This document shows, piece by piece, positions 54,507 through 64,000 of a stretch of DNA of 64,000 nucleotides. The translations under genes were made by a program, and so were the position numbers. This DNA is from Triangularia verruculosa (Eukaryota > Ascomycota > Sordariomycetes > Sordariales > Podosporaceae), in the NCBI GenBank assembly GCA_033296885.1, contig MU863973.1, positions 62,001-126,000 on the forward strand. The letters run 5' to 3'. The first letter of the stretch is position 1. Each line of letters begins with the position of its first letter. The notes below the pieces were generated by a model. That model made no database searches, was not told the origin of the DNA, and saw nothing but the letters and a program-made list of their open reading frames with translations.

Positions 54507-57500
54507 TCGGCAAGCGTGGAAGATTGTTTTCCCATACCTATCGTGGGGGAGAGATGTGGTTGTCTTTGGCTTTTTGGGACATGAGACGAGGCATCATGAA
54601 GAGGGTCACTGCGACGCCATTGCGTCTTAGGCTGGGTATCGGCTGAGCTCGAACGTTTCCTTTTATTTTCTGTGCTTTCTTCCTTTGACTTTCTCGGCAA
54701 AAACAGCGACATAAGGGATACACAATGGCTAGGCGGGTGGAAAAAAGTCTTATATGCATGGAAAGGGTGGACTGCCGGGCGGAGTTTGGGTTTCTTTTCC
54801 TTTTTTTTTCTCTTCCACACGCGAAGCTCACAACTTACAAATGGACGGAATGGATAGAAACGGACGATCTGGAGTTTATTTTTCATTTTTCCTTTGGCCA
54901 GGAATCTGTCTGGAGCTTTTTAGATGTCCAGGCACCTCTGTACTACATACCCGTCACAACATGGCTCACTCATGGCGCCTGGCCTGCATGGTGGCACCCA
55001 GGTGAACTGCCAGGCCCGCCAACGGGCATGACCCCCAACAACAAATGTAACACCAAAGCAAATCAACTCTGTATTTTTTTTGTTGGCAACTGATTCCTAG
55101 TCCCCGTTCTGCATATGATCGGTCTGCCGTGAAAGTTTGTTTTGCCCTGCCCTGCCTGCCTATTTCTCGGTCCTGACCAACACCCGAAACGGGTATGGAG
55201 ATGATACCTACCTGGTATCCGTAGCCCTGCCGGAATCCCCGTCTGGGATAGCGGTGGGGTTACCTACCTTAGGTAGGTAGGTGCAGGGTGGAAAACATAC
55301 GAGGTGACAATCTTTGACTTTTTTGAGCTTGATGTCAAAAATATTCCCATCTCATTTCCGTTTCTCTGTACTTTTTTGGTGTTGTTTTGGGGGTGGGGGG
55401 CGGGGAGGGAGACCTTGTGCTGCCATCAGTCGACAAGGATTCCTTTTTTCCCCCCACGACTGGTGCTACATGTGTAGGTTCAACGGTGAGACGGAGTTTG
55501 TTCAGTAGGTACCCGATCTACTCCATTTTCTTCGTCACTTTTTGGGCTTTGGACAGCCAAGGAGGATCTGATTGATATTTTATTAAGGCGTTTTTATATT
55601 TTTTATTTTTAGCTTTGGCTTTAGTTGATCTGGAAAGGCCAAAACGAACGGGACAGTTTTTCTTTTCTGTTTGGAAAGGGGTAGATTTGGATGGTTTAAG
55701 AGGAGGGTTAAAAAAATGAGTTTAGTGTTTACTTCGGAAAGAACTCCTGGGAACGTGGAGAAAAGGATTGTTGATGAAAGAGTCGAGTGAAAGTTACCTA
55801 GGAAGTGGAAGCGAAAGCGAGGGAGAAAGGTGTGCATGATGCTGTGAAACAGGTCACGGTTGCACATACGAGAAGTGATTCGATGGCAAGCCTTGCTGAG
55901 TGACATTGTGGCACGGGTAGCGTACCCTGTTCTTTTTTCCATCAAATAGAGCTAGTTTTAGGACACCGACTTTTCAGGGAGCTTTCCTGATATGGCTGGA
56001 GACATTATGTTGTGCAACTTTGTGGGCGTTTCTTTGAGGTTGGAAAGCCTTTTGAAGATGTTGACGAGGCTGTCTTGGTAGGAGTATGGGCTGGTCTAGA
56101 TCTCATGACAGTGACCCTTCTTCTCAACAATGGAGGGGTATTTGCTTGGCTGGATATGTGCTTAATTAGCCCTGAGAAAAACCGTGACTTTGTCCGCTGA
56201 TCTGGCGTCACTGCAAGGCACACCTAAGGTACTTCAGGTTGGGAAAGGCCAGAAAGCTAGGTACCTTAGGTATCGATTCGTCATTCACCGGGAGACTTGG
56301 CAAGGTCGCACTCGACCACTCGACCACACATTACTCCATGCCCCACCACGCCCACCTTGAAATGGAATCGTTAACATTCGATGTCCCGGGCGGGAATGAT
56401 AAGGGAATGGAACTCTGTCCCTTTCGGACCTAGCTTTGGTCTTCTTATCAGTGCCGTTCAGGGATCGCGATTAATCATCATTCATCCCACCCAGGATTTC
56501 AACTGCCAGGCATGGCAATGGAAGGGCAGAAGGACGGAACCACCAATCGATCATCCAATGTGCTTCGCTCTTCGGCACTCGGCAGTCGACTTGCAGCTTT
56601 CTTTGGTCCCTGGTGTGACCCCCCTGTCATTCTTCACCGACAGATCAACCAACCGTCCATCCATCTTGAGAAACCCACAGTGGGGTGACGGGCAAGAAGA
56701 AAGCTTAGAGAACAGAACCGGTAGTTGCCTGTATGTACATATATGTCGATGTGCTGTCTAGGGGTTTAGGTGAAATGGGCAAGGTTGAGAAGAGGGGAAT
56801 GCAGGGTTCATCGCTTCTTCACCGACCTGAGTGATTACGAGGTAGGCTGAAGCTAAAGCACTTAAAAGCTTGGTCTTCTCTGACGTGTTTCGGGAGCGAG
56901 AATGTGAGATATCAGATTTCCTCCCAACACTCGGCCCGGGATTTGTTAACGGAGTGGGAAAAACGCTGTGCCGCCAACTTGCCTTACCTGCCCGCGAGTG
57001 TCACTGGGCAGATCCGACAGTGGGGTGCTTTGATACCTATGTACTTGTGCGGCTTCCATACGGCCTCCGATGATGGCAACGAGTTGAAGAGAGAATGGCG
57101 AAATGGTGGATGGGTGACAGGGGATCAGGACTCACGCGCGCTACGCCAGTATGATAGGTAGGTACCTACCTAATAAAAGTTCGGGTCATGAATGTATTCG
57201 CTCTCTTATCGCTTACCTGAGGAGGTAGGTTTCAGCAGATGCCAGCTGAAGACAAGACGGACGGGCGTGCATGAAGCAGAACCACAATTGATCGATGCAA
57301 TCGGAATTGGCAAAACGCCCAACTCAATGGCGGGGTTCGGAGCGAAAGTGGTGATGTGGGCCCCCCATGTGCGTCTCCCCTGTCTGTCTGCGGCTGCCAC
57401 GACGAGACCCATGTTGCTTGTGGTGGAAAGTGAGTTGATAGCGTCGAGTGACTACCGCCTGCTGGCCCGCGAAGTCCACAGAATAGCGGAGCTGGAGGTG

Positions 57501-58187
57501 AAACATGTTATGGCTAGTTAATTAGCTCGTTTTTATTGCTTTTTCTTGCGGAGTAAACCAGCGTAGTGAGAATCTGTAGTTTGATGTGTTCTGAAAGGTC
57601 ATCTGGATATGGTGCAGCTTGTATAATTTCAAGTCTTGGTGTCTCAGCCAAATGTAAATAAATAACTTGAAATGAAGGATCTCCTGCAAGAACCTTGGTG
57701 ATGGTTCTATCTCAGACGTGCTGGGTTGGTCATTTGAGCAAGGGGCCATCATGTGATGATGGTTGTTCCGGCTGAGCTTGCCACAAACAACCTGGAAGCC
57801 CAGGCTTTTGCACGCAGACCTCTCGGGTTTATAGCCTCATCGTCTGGGGAATCTCACTTCGTCCAAGCGGTTGAGACAGAAGACTTTTTGCGATCAAGTG
57901 TAGGTAGCTGCCTGGTAGAGGCGTTGTTCTTGTCTTGATAGAAGCAGCTCTACCGCGTTAAAAGCGAGCAATCCTCAGCCGCAGGTCCTTACAACTGACT
58001 TGTGTCACGTTGGGCTTTGATGATCAGCTCACGTTTTTGTGTGATTGCATTGATATCCAATTACCAGACAAGCTATCTTTTACCAGACGAGCTGATCCCC
58101 CGGCCTCAGTTAAATGCCCACAATAAGGTCAGGTAGCTACCTACCAACTCCAACAGTCAAAAGTGCTAGCTACCTAATCCCTCCTTT
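54507..58187. other. 3.7-kb gene-poor region rich in AGGT palindromes
   Basis: No supportable gene. Contains a perfect 18-bp palindrome, TAGGTAGGTACCTACCTA, at 57155-57172, related motifs at 55262-55282, 56222-56272 and 58131-58170, and AT-rich stretches near 55585-55615. Open frames up to about 150 codons (54434-54886, -) overlap others and lack domains. Confidence 0.5.
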
Positions 58188-59607
58188 TTATGATTTTCCT
58201 CCCATCTTTTCGTCTCGCAATAACTTCAACTCTTCAACCTCTTCTTTCAATCTCTGGTTTCCATGGCCCATGGACCTTAGCACCATGCAAGTGTAATGTA
58301 GTACCTCAGCTTTGCTCACTCTTTTCTGCTTCTTCTTGCCTTTGCCATTATTCCCTGATAGCCCAAGAGAGGCTCTTTCATCCAGCAGGGCCCCTATAAT
58401 AGCAATATGCTCGTCCTCTTCCTCTTGTTCTCCAGTGGGTACTCCGGTAGTTCCGTTGTTGGGCCGGGCAGCCAACAGTTCCTCCACTGGCAAGCCATGC
58501 AGCGCGTCGAGAAGCTCCTCGAAGCCTCTGTGCAGCCTGTTGCGGTACTCCTTCTCCACCTGATTATGATTTTCTCTCGCACGCTGATCTTCTAGTGACT
58601 CGCCGGGTTTGGGGGGAGCCTCTTCGGCAGTCCGTTTGAATCTTCGAGCCGCTGTTCGCAAGCTGGGGCCGTTTGACCTGAGCTGTTGTTGTGCCTGCAA
58701 TAAGCCCGAACTGATCGGAGAGGCTGCCTTGCTGTTGCTCGTTCGAGATCCCACCTTCGGTTTCGACGAGGGAGAAGGTATTTGACCTTTGCCCGAGTGT
58801 TTTGTCGCTTGCCGCGCTTCTGATGCCGTCGCGTTTTGGCTGAGCCGTCGCTGTCGTATCGAGTTCGCCTCAATGTTCAAGTGGATCGGTGGAGAAGGAA
58901 GTGCGGTGGTGTGTGGCACTTGGCCTACTGTTGATGTAATGTTTGGTACAAGGCTCTCGGCAAAGTACGTCTCTGGAATGCTCTGCCCTGCCGGTGACGC
59001 GTCAAAGTCAAGAGCAAGTGTAGGCGACACCGGCTGGCCCGTGGACACACATGGCCCGTATGGATGGCCCATCGAATAGTGACTGTAAGCCCAAGAGTCG
59101 CTAATGCTGGGGCTGAGAACACTGCTGGCCGAGCTTAGTGTACGGGCAATGTCGGCGTATGGTGCTGGTGGGCTTGCTGGGCTATTGGAAATCCATCGAC
59201 CTTGGAAAACGGACGAGGCACCTGGAGCGAACGCGACCCCTGAATGTGATTGTGTAGGGCTTGGGAGTCTGTCGTCTGAGGGAGAAGGCTGATATGATGA
59301 TGGGTCGACGAGGTTGGAAGCATCATGGCTAAAACTAGGACCATGATAGCCGCTATTGTTACTGAAGACCTCGCCATAAACCCATCGTTGTATGTCCGTA
59401 GGCCCGCGATGTCCCTCAGGGAGCTGAAAGTGATGTCAGGATAGGGGCAGACACATAGGTGACCTCCGGAGCTTGGCATACGTGAGGATGACGAGGGGAG
59501 AGAGGAGCCGGGCCAAATATGAGGGGGGTAATGGTATGAAGACGGAGACTCGAAATGATGCCCACCTGATCATCACCACCTTGAACCCACTGCGGAGTTT
59601 GCTCCAT
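58188..59607 (-). CDS. Basic helix-loop-helix transcription factor
   Basis: Exons 59607-59566 and 59423-58188 joined across a 142-nt intron (GTGGGC donor, CTGACATCAC branch region, TTTCAG acceptor) give 425 residues. The join turns MEQTPQWVQGGDDQ into LPEGHRGPTDIQRWVYGEVF in phase 0. Residues about 30-290 are Ser/Pro-rich and probably disordered, including a basic nuclear-localisation-like RRFKRTAEE. The bHLH domain is at about 295-396: basic region and helix 1 are RENHNQVEKEYRNRLHRGFE and ELLDALHGLP; a long acidic/Gly-rich loop follows; helix 2 is KKKQKRVSKAEVLHYTCMVL; a short leucine-containing coiled coil ends the protein. The His-Glu-Arg pattern (H-x3-E-x3-R) implies E-box (CANNTG) binding. 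Relatives include fungal SREBP-like and amylase/INO regulators; no TM segments are present. Confidence 0.87.
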
Positions 59608-62600
59608 TGTCGAAATGATCTTGCTTGCTGTTGCGTTTAGATGCTGGGCCGATGTTAGTGTTGGTGCCAGCTGGATAGTGGAGGGTAGGCTCGAAGTTAA
59701 GAAGGGGGATATTGCTGGCAGAGAACAGACCAGAGACTTGGGCTTACCCGAGCCGGAGCCAGGACCAATAATGCGCAGGGTGACCAAATGGGAATCGGGC
59801 ATGGACCCGCTGTGTTGTGAGCTGCTGCAAGGTGAATTCGTTCGTGTCTTGAACTGGTTGCGACCCCCGCCCCGAGACCTCCTTTCAGTGACTCCGCCGG
59901 GTTAGCTGTCAGTGAGACATTCTGGGAGGAACAAGCCACGGTTCTTTGCTCTCGTCTAGGTAGGGTTTCATTTTCATGCCAAGGTGGTAACAACCTCGCC
60001 AATTTCCCAAAGAATGTGTACGGGGTCCTCGCAAAGAGCGCCGTGACGCCAATCTATGCAGAAATCAGCAAATAGAATGTTCCGGCCACGGTGCCCAGGA
60101 GCTTGGTTGGATAGACATATACGTCTACCGATGTGGAGAGTCTTGCGAATGGGGACTGAACGGCATGAGGCTGCTGGCTTTGGGTACCGAATCCGCGATC
60201 CGCGCCCACTCCCCCAGTTCCACGGCGCCACCTGCGTTCAAGGGTGTGCAAATCCTGGGTCCTTTAGCCTCGGAATGTGCCTGGGGTCCAAAGCTTGGTG
60301 ACATTTGCCGTTCCGCTGTCAATTCGTACGCTGTCGGCATCCGAACGAATCGCCGTGTGTCGCGATGTGGTGAAAGGAGGGAGCTGTCGGTTCGGTTCCA
60401 GAGAAGAGACATTCGACAGAAGAAGCAAGCAAGTGTCAAATACACATTGCGAACGTGGCAGCGCGACAAAAGCATTGATGAGATTGTCTAGGCCCCGGTT
60501 TGGGCGATCGACAGCACCGTGCTCCGAGTCCCCGAAGCGACCTACCAAAGGACTCAATGTTTGCAAGCTGGAGAAGTCTGTTGGGGCCCTGACAGTGACC
60601 CATGTCAGACTTATCGCGATAACCTCATCGCTCACACCTTCCTCTCTGCTCGGGCCGCCTGGGCGTCTTCGTGGCTCGGCTGACTGGCAGGAATAGCTGA
60701 GGAGGGAGGGGTGCTATTCGCTGGTTCGTGGGCTCGGCACTCATTTACATGCGTCCAATCGTACTCAAGCTGATCAGTACAAAGGGAGACCGGCGAAGAC
60801 AAGACAAGACAAGACCATTGTCTGCCCTTCTGGCGTTCACCCGTTGAACCCACACAGGGCCCAGTGAATGCACCAACAGCGGGGCCAGAACCCCTAGCGT
60901 AGGACCGGACTACATCCCGCCAATGAATCCGCGTGGTGCGCCATCTTTTGTGGGGAGGATGCCCCAAACTTGACCCCTAGCACGAAGCCCAGTATGCCCA
61001 GTCGCTGTCATTCGAACCCGTGGCATCCTTCATCTCCTCGGCCTTCCTCGCCAGTCTCCTCCGTCCCGCTGGTCACGACCCGCCCGTTTGCGCTATTGCT
61101 AGTTGCCTTCAAACAGCGTCCACCTCCTAGCTTCGCTGCCTGCTAGTCTACTGTGTATGTGCTCCATGCGAAGACAGCCCGATATGTCCCAGAGTACATT
61201 CAACAAATGACACCTACATAGCGGGCCTCCCACTGCTTTATCGTTTGGGATCAGCGGCACTAGGGGTCCCATGCAAGCCACCAGCACGCAACAATTAATT
61301 ACTGGACCCCTTCATGTCGACAACACCACACAGTGAGAGGGTTTGAATGAAACCCTACCTGTCATACTTTATGATAGCTCACATGTTCGCGCAGACGCAA
61401 AGAAAGCAAGATGGCGAGTCGGCGAGCTGGCAAGACGGCTGTCTTCCATGAACCATAAGCGAGCAATCTTTGACAAAGTCTTGCAAATTTGAAGCCCGAA
61501 AGGACGCCGATGTCTTTCTCCCTTGCTAGAAACCGCCGGCTTGACTGAGTGACGACAGCAGCGGAGGACCCTGAGGTCCTACCTTGCCTTCCCCCGAGGC
61601 ACGGCCCGCCCCCTCTGCAATACCACTCTCTGACGGGTGCTGAGAAGGAACACCTGAATGGACCAGTCTGTCAACCGTACCCCCACCAACAAACAAGCAT
61701 TTCGACCCCTCAAAGGGGCTGCTCTCGCAAATGCCGGCCCTCGGCAGAGGTAGCAACGGCATCCATTGTCGTGCACCCACAGCACCGCCATTCTAAGCTC
61801 TCTAGGATAACCTGAATCACTGATCAGGAGTGAGTGCTATCTGCCTCCTTGCTGGACAAGGGGAAAAGGTGCCGATTGAATTGCTTGCTGCAGCTCATGG
61901 CTACAAGATCGAGACCAATCAGGAGAGGCGCCCACTGATTGACACAAAGTCTGACTCCAGCTTGCAAGCCCATCACGAAGGGAGCTCCCGTTTCCGCTCA
62001 GAAAACGAAGGGTATAGCCGTTGCCTGCCGGTGCTGCCCCGTCCTCCAGGAACGAGAAGGTGCGTGGTCTGATTACTAAAAAGAATCAGTGTTCTGCACC
62101 ATGATGTGACAATTTTCTGATAGAATCCGGCCTGGCCGCTGTATGTCTCAGAAAATGTATATAAGATCTGCAAAGAAGCTATGCAAGTCGGCTTCCTGAC
62201 AGGTTTGACAGCTCCGCGGATTAGACATTCTGTCTCACAAACACTAGGGGGTCTCAGGAATTCAAATACTGAACAATTCAAGGCTAGTCGACCGTCGGGT
62301 TCTAGAAGCGGTCTACCTATTTCATAGTGTACTTTGCTTTTGTTCCAACTTCCAATTTTTCCTAGCCGAGATGTCACAATGGAGACGGACAGGGCAGAAG
62401 TGGCGAGAATGGGGGCATGGTCCACAGGTTTGCAACGTTGTCAAGGGTCTAAAGAGCTTAAATGCACGTTTTTGGGCGGCTGGTTTTGTATTTCGAAAGA
62501 ATGTTACTTTGTCTAGCGAACAAATCACCTTGGATATTGCGGTGGGGCTGGGTCAAGACTGCTCGGCGTCTGGTGGTTTGCAGTCTTCCACTACCTCCTT

Positions 62601-62882
62601 CGTGTTGTGATCGAAGAGGCACCTGAAAGGAAGCGGGGTCGGCTGTTAGTGATTCGTAATGAATTGAGCAAATCAAGATTCAGATAGTACCGTAGCAAAC
62701 CGCTTTTCCTTTTCTGATAGCTCTGAGGGTGAGGATCACCTGCTGTATGAGGGGAACTTCGGTCATATGCAAAGCATGTTTGGGAATGAAACGTCAACTC
62801 AACAGGATCTATCCGAGAGATTACATACCTCCGTCACCCGGTGAGCAAGTACAGCATCCCATCGCAGGAATCACATTCGACG
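59608..62882. other. 3.3-kb gene-poor region
   Basis: Upstream region of the bHLH gene. Open frames up to 150 codons (60277-60696 +, 61973-62425 -) have no recognisable product. A short tandem AAGAC run lies at about 60797-60814. Confidence 0.5.
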
Positions 62883-63996
62883 ATGGGCCGCCACATCCGC
62901 ACAACAGTCAACTGCTATGCCGATCCGGGCAATGGCAGTCCCCCAAACGCCCGTATACGTGGGAAAGTAGGTATCTCTGCTCTCCTTCGCATCACCGCTC
63001 TCTGTCATGTCTCACTCACCAACAACTACCCAGTTCGCAAATCGACAACCCCCGTCCCACGACCGCCACCCCTGTTATGGTCGCCGACATCACCAGCTCC
63101 GATGCTACCTTCAACCTTGACACCCACGGCTTCCAATACCGCACTCCGCCATAGAAAGGAACCACTACAACGAGCGTGAGAACCTTATCCGAAACCTGTC
63201 CGTCACACCCCGCGCAGGATCGCGTACCATACACACACACACCGATGACAATGTGCCATCCCCCCACACCCTCCACAACGCACAGAACAAACGCCTCCAG
63301 AGTTCTAGTCTTTGACCACAAGGTGCGCCGCGGCCCCTCCCACTGGCACGACCTCCGCTGCGTCCCGATGGCCCTTGCATAGAGCCCATGTTGGCCAATC
63401 CTACGACGGGGCTGTAATCAGGCCGAGTGAACTGCTCCCCTCCAGATCTAGCTTCACAGCCCTAAGCCAGAAACGATGGCAGATCATCAATGTAGGTCAC
63501 CCACCACCACCACCACCACCACTACCACCACCGTCATTCCTCCCTCCCTTGTCCTCCGTGTACATCTGCCTCGTATGATTTGCTTCCCTCCCCCCTAAAA
63601 CTCCCTCCGGAACGTGACTACTCGACACCCGTAGCAGCCTCACGTACTCTACCTTGCGTGTGATCAACCAATCCCCAAATCCCCCTCCACGTAACTCCCT
63701 CTCCATATCCCCAACAGTAGAGCTCATCAACCCGGACCAGAACAGTTCTGGCACCCCCTAAAGCGAATCCTCAAAGACCTCCTCGCCCTCTTGCCTCGCC
63801 CCCTCAGTGCCCGCATCTGACCACCGGTACTTCCAATACAACCAACAGCCGTCTGAATCAGTCCTCATCAGGATGCTTCGACAGCGACCTCGCCTGTCCG
63901 GCGCGGAGGATGCCCCACTCGGCCGTCGAGGACCCTGAACATATTGATGCAAAAAGCAGGGAGAGCGTGGAGGTCAGGTGCCTGGTGTTTTGTTGA
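62883..63996 (+). pseudogene. Broken CmcJ/NvfI/asaB-family (7-alpha-cephem-methoxylase-like) gene
   Basis: All conserved blocks of this fungal enzyme family occur in the right order on the plus strand, but in changing frames. From the left: MGRHIRTTVNCYADPGNGSP (from 62883), TPVMVADITSSDATFNLDTH (about 63067-63126), NASRVLVFDHKVRRG (about 63291-63335), RAHVGQSYDGAVIR (about 63381-63422), QKRWQIINV (about 63470-63497), HRYFQYNQQPSESVLIR (about 63820-63870), and CFDSDLACPARRMPHSAVED, ending ESVEVRCLVFC before a TGA at 63994-63996. Changes of frame fall between most blocks, a stop (TAG) follows the second block, and a CCACCA microsatellite (63505-63533) follows the fifth. Introns could explain one or two shifts (for example GTAGGT at 62967) but not the one-base shift between VLIR and CFDSD. 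Members are often found in secondary-metabolite clusters; this copy is most likely inactive. Confidence 0.75.
63505..63533 (+). repeat. CCACCA microsatellite
   Basis: Near-perfect CCA repeat with two T/A interruptions inside the broken CmcJ-like gene, directly after the conserved RWQIINV block. Confidence 0.8.
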
Positions 63997-64000
63997 TATG

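Noticed and set aside
59416..59802. Unspliced reading of the bHLH 5' region (128 codons)
   Set aside because: It stops before the bHLH domain; the 142-nt intron gives a continuous phase-correct protein instead.
63505..63533. CCA repeats (also near 15096) as a possible CRISPR-like array
   Set aside because: Simple trinucleotide microsatellites without spacers, in a eukaryotic genome.

Overview
This window looks like a chromosomal segment of a filamentous ascomycete, most likely a Sordariomycete (Sordariales-like). The evidence is short spliceosomal introns (mostly 50-70 nt, GTAAGT/GTATGT donors, CTGAC/CTAAC branch sites), a Zn2Cys6 regulator, an intron-bearing tRNA-Tyr, and fungal-type housekeeping genes with long intergenic stretches. 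The species cannot be named from the sequence alone. Gene models below were built by hand, by reading donor and acceptor sites and checking phase.

Left third (1-17 kb), accessory and gene-poor: an edge-truncated gene with a fungal STAND/NLR-type N-terminal domain (1-724, -); a secreted eight-cysteine defensin-like peptide (2122-2352, -); a protein with two DUF7726-like domains (4031-5118, -); a Zn2Cys6 transcription factor with a GC-AG intron (6661-7991, +); a Tc1-like DD34E transposon (about 8306-9863) whose right end seems to supply the stop codon of a small neighbouring gene (9857-10147, -); 5.7 kb without a supportable gene; then a CFEM-like single-pass membrane protein (15857-16674, +).

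Middle (17.8-44.5 kb), a conserved housekeeping block: tRNA-Tyr(GUA); glycogen debranching enzyme (-) divergent from NAD-dependent glycerol-3-phosphate dehydrogenase (+); a gamma-glutamylcyclotransferase-fold membrane protein (-); a probable mitochondrial protein (-); a Den1/SENP8-type cysteine protease (+); SLX9 (-); UBA4/MOCS3 (+); PAM17 (-); an AT-hook/chromodomain protein (+); a DapA-family aldolase (-). Two of these, UBA4 and the Den1-like protease, act in ubiquitin-like modifier biology, but nothing shows that they form a functional cluster.

Right third (44.5-64 kb), accessory and decayed: a degenerate retroelement gag-like remnant with a zinc-knuckle relic and a 27-bp triplication; a 139-bp-arm inverted repeat made of two head-to-head pieces of that remnant; directly joined to it, a 98-bp copy of an exon of the Rossmann-fold gene that lies intact 2.4 kb downstream; an unassigned 243-aa gene; a bHLH transcription factor; and, at the right edge, a whole but frame-broken CmcJ/asaB-family gene. 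The inverted repeat, the captured exon fragment and the CmcJ-type pseudogene are the most notable observations. I found no convincing new multi-gene system.
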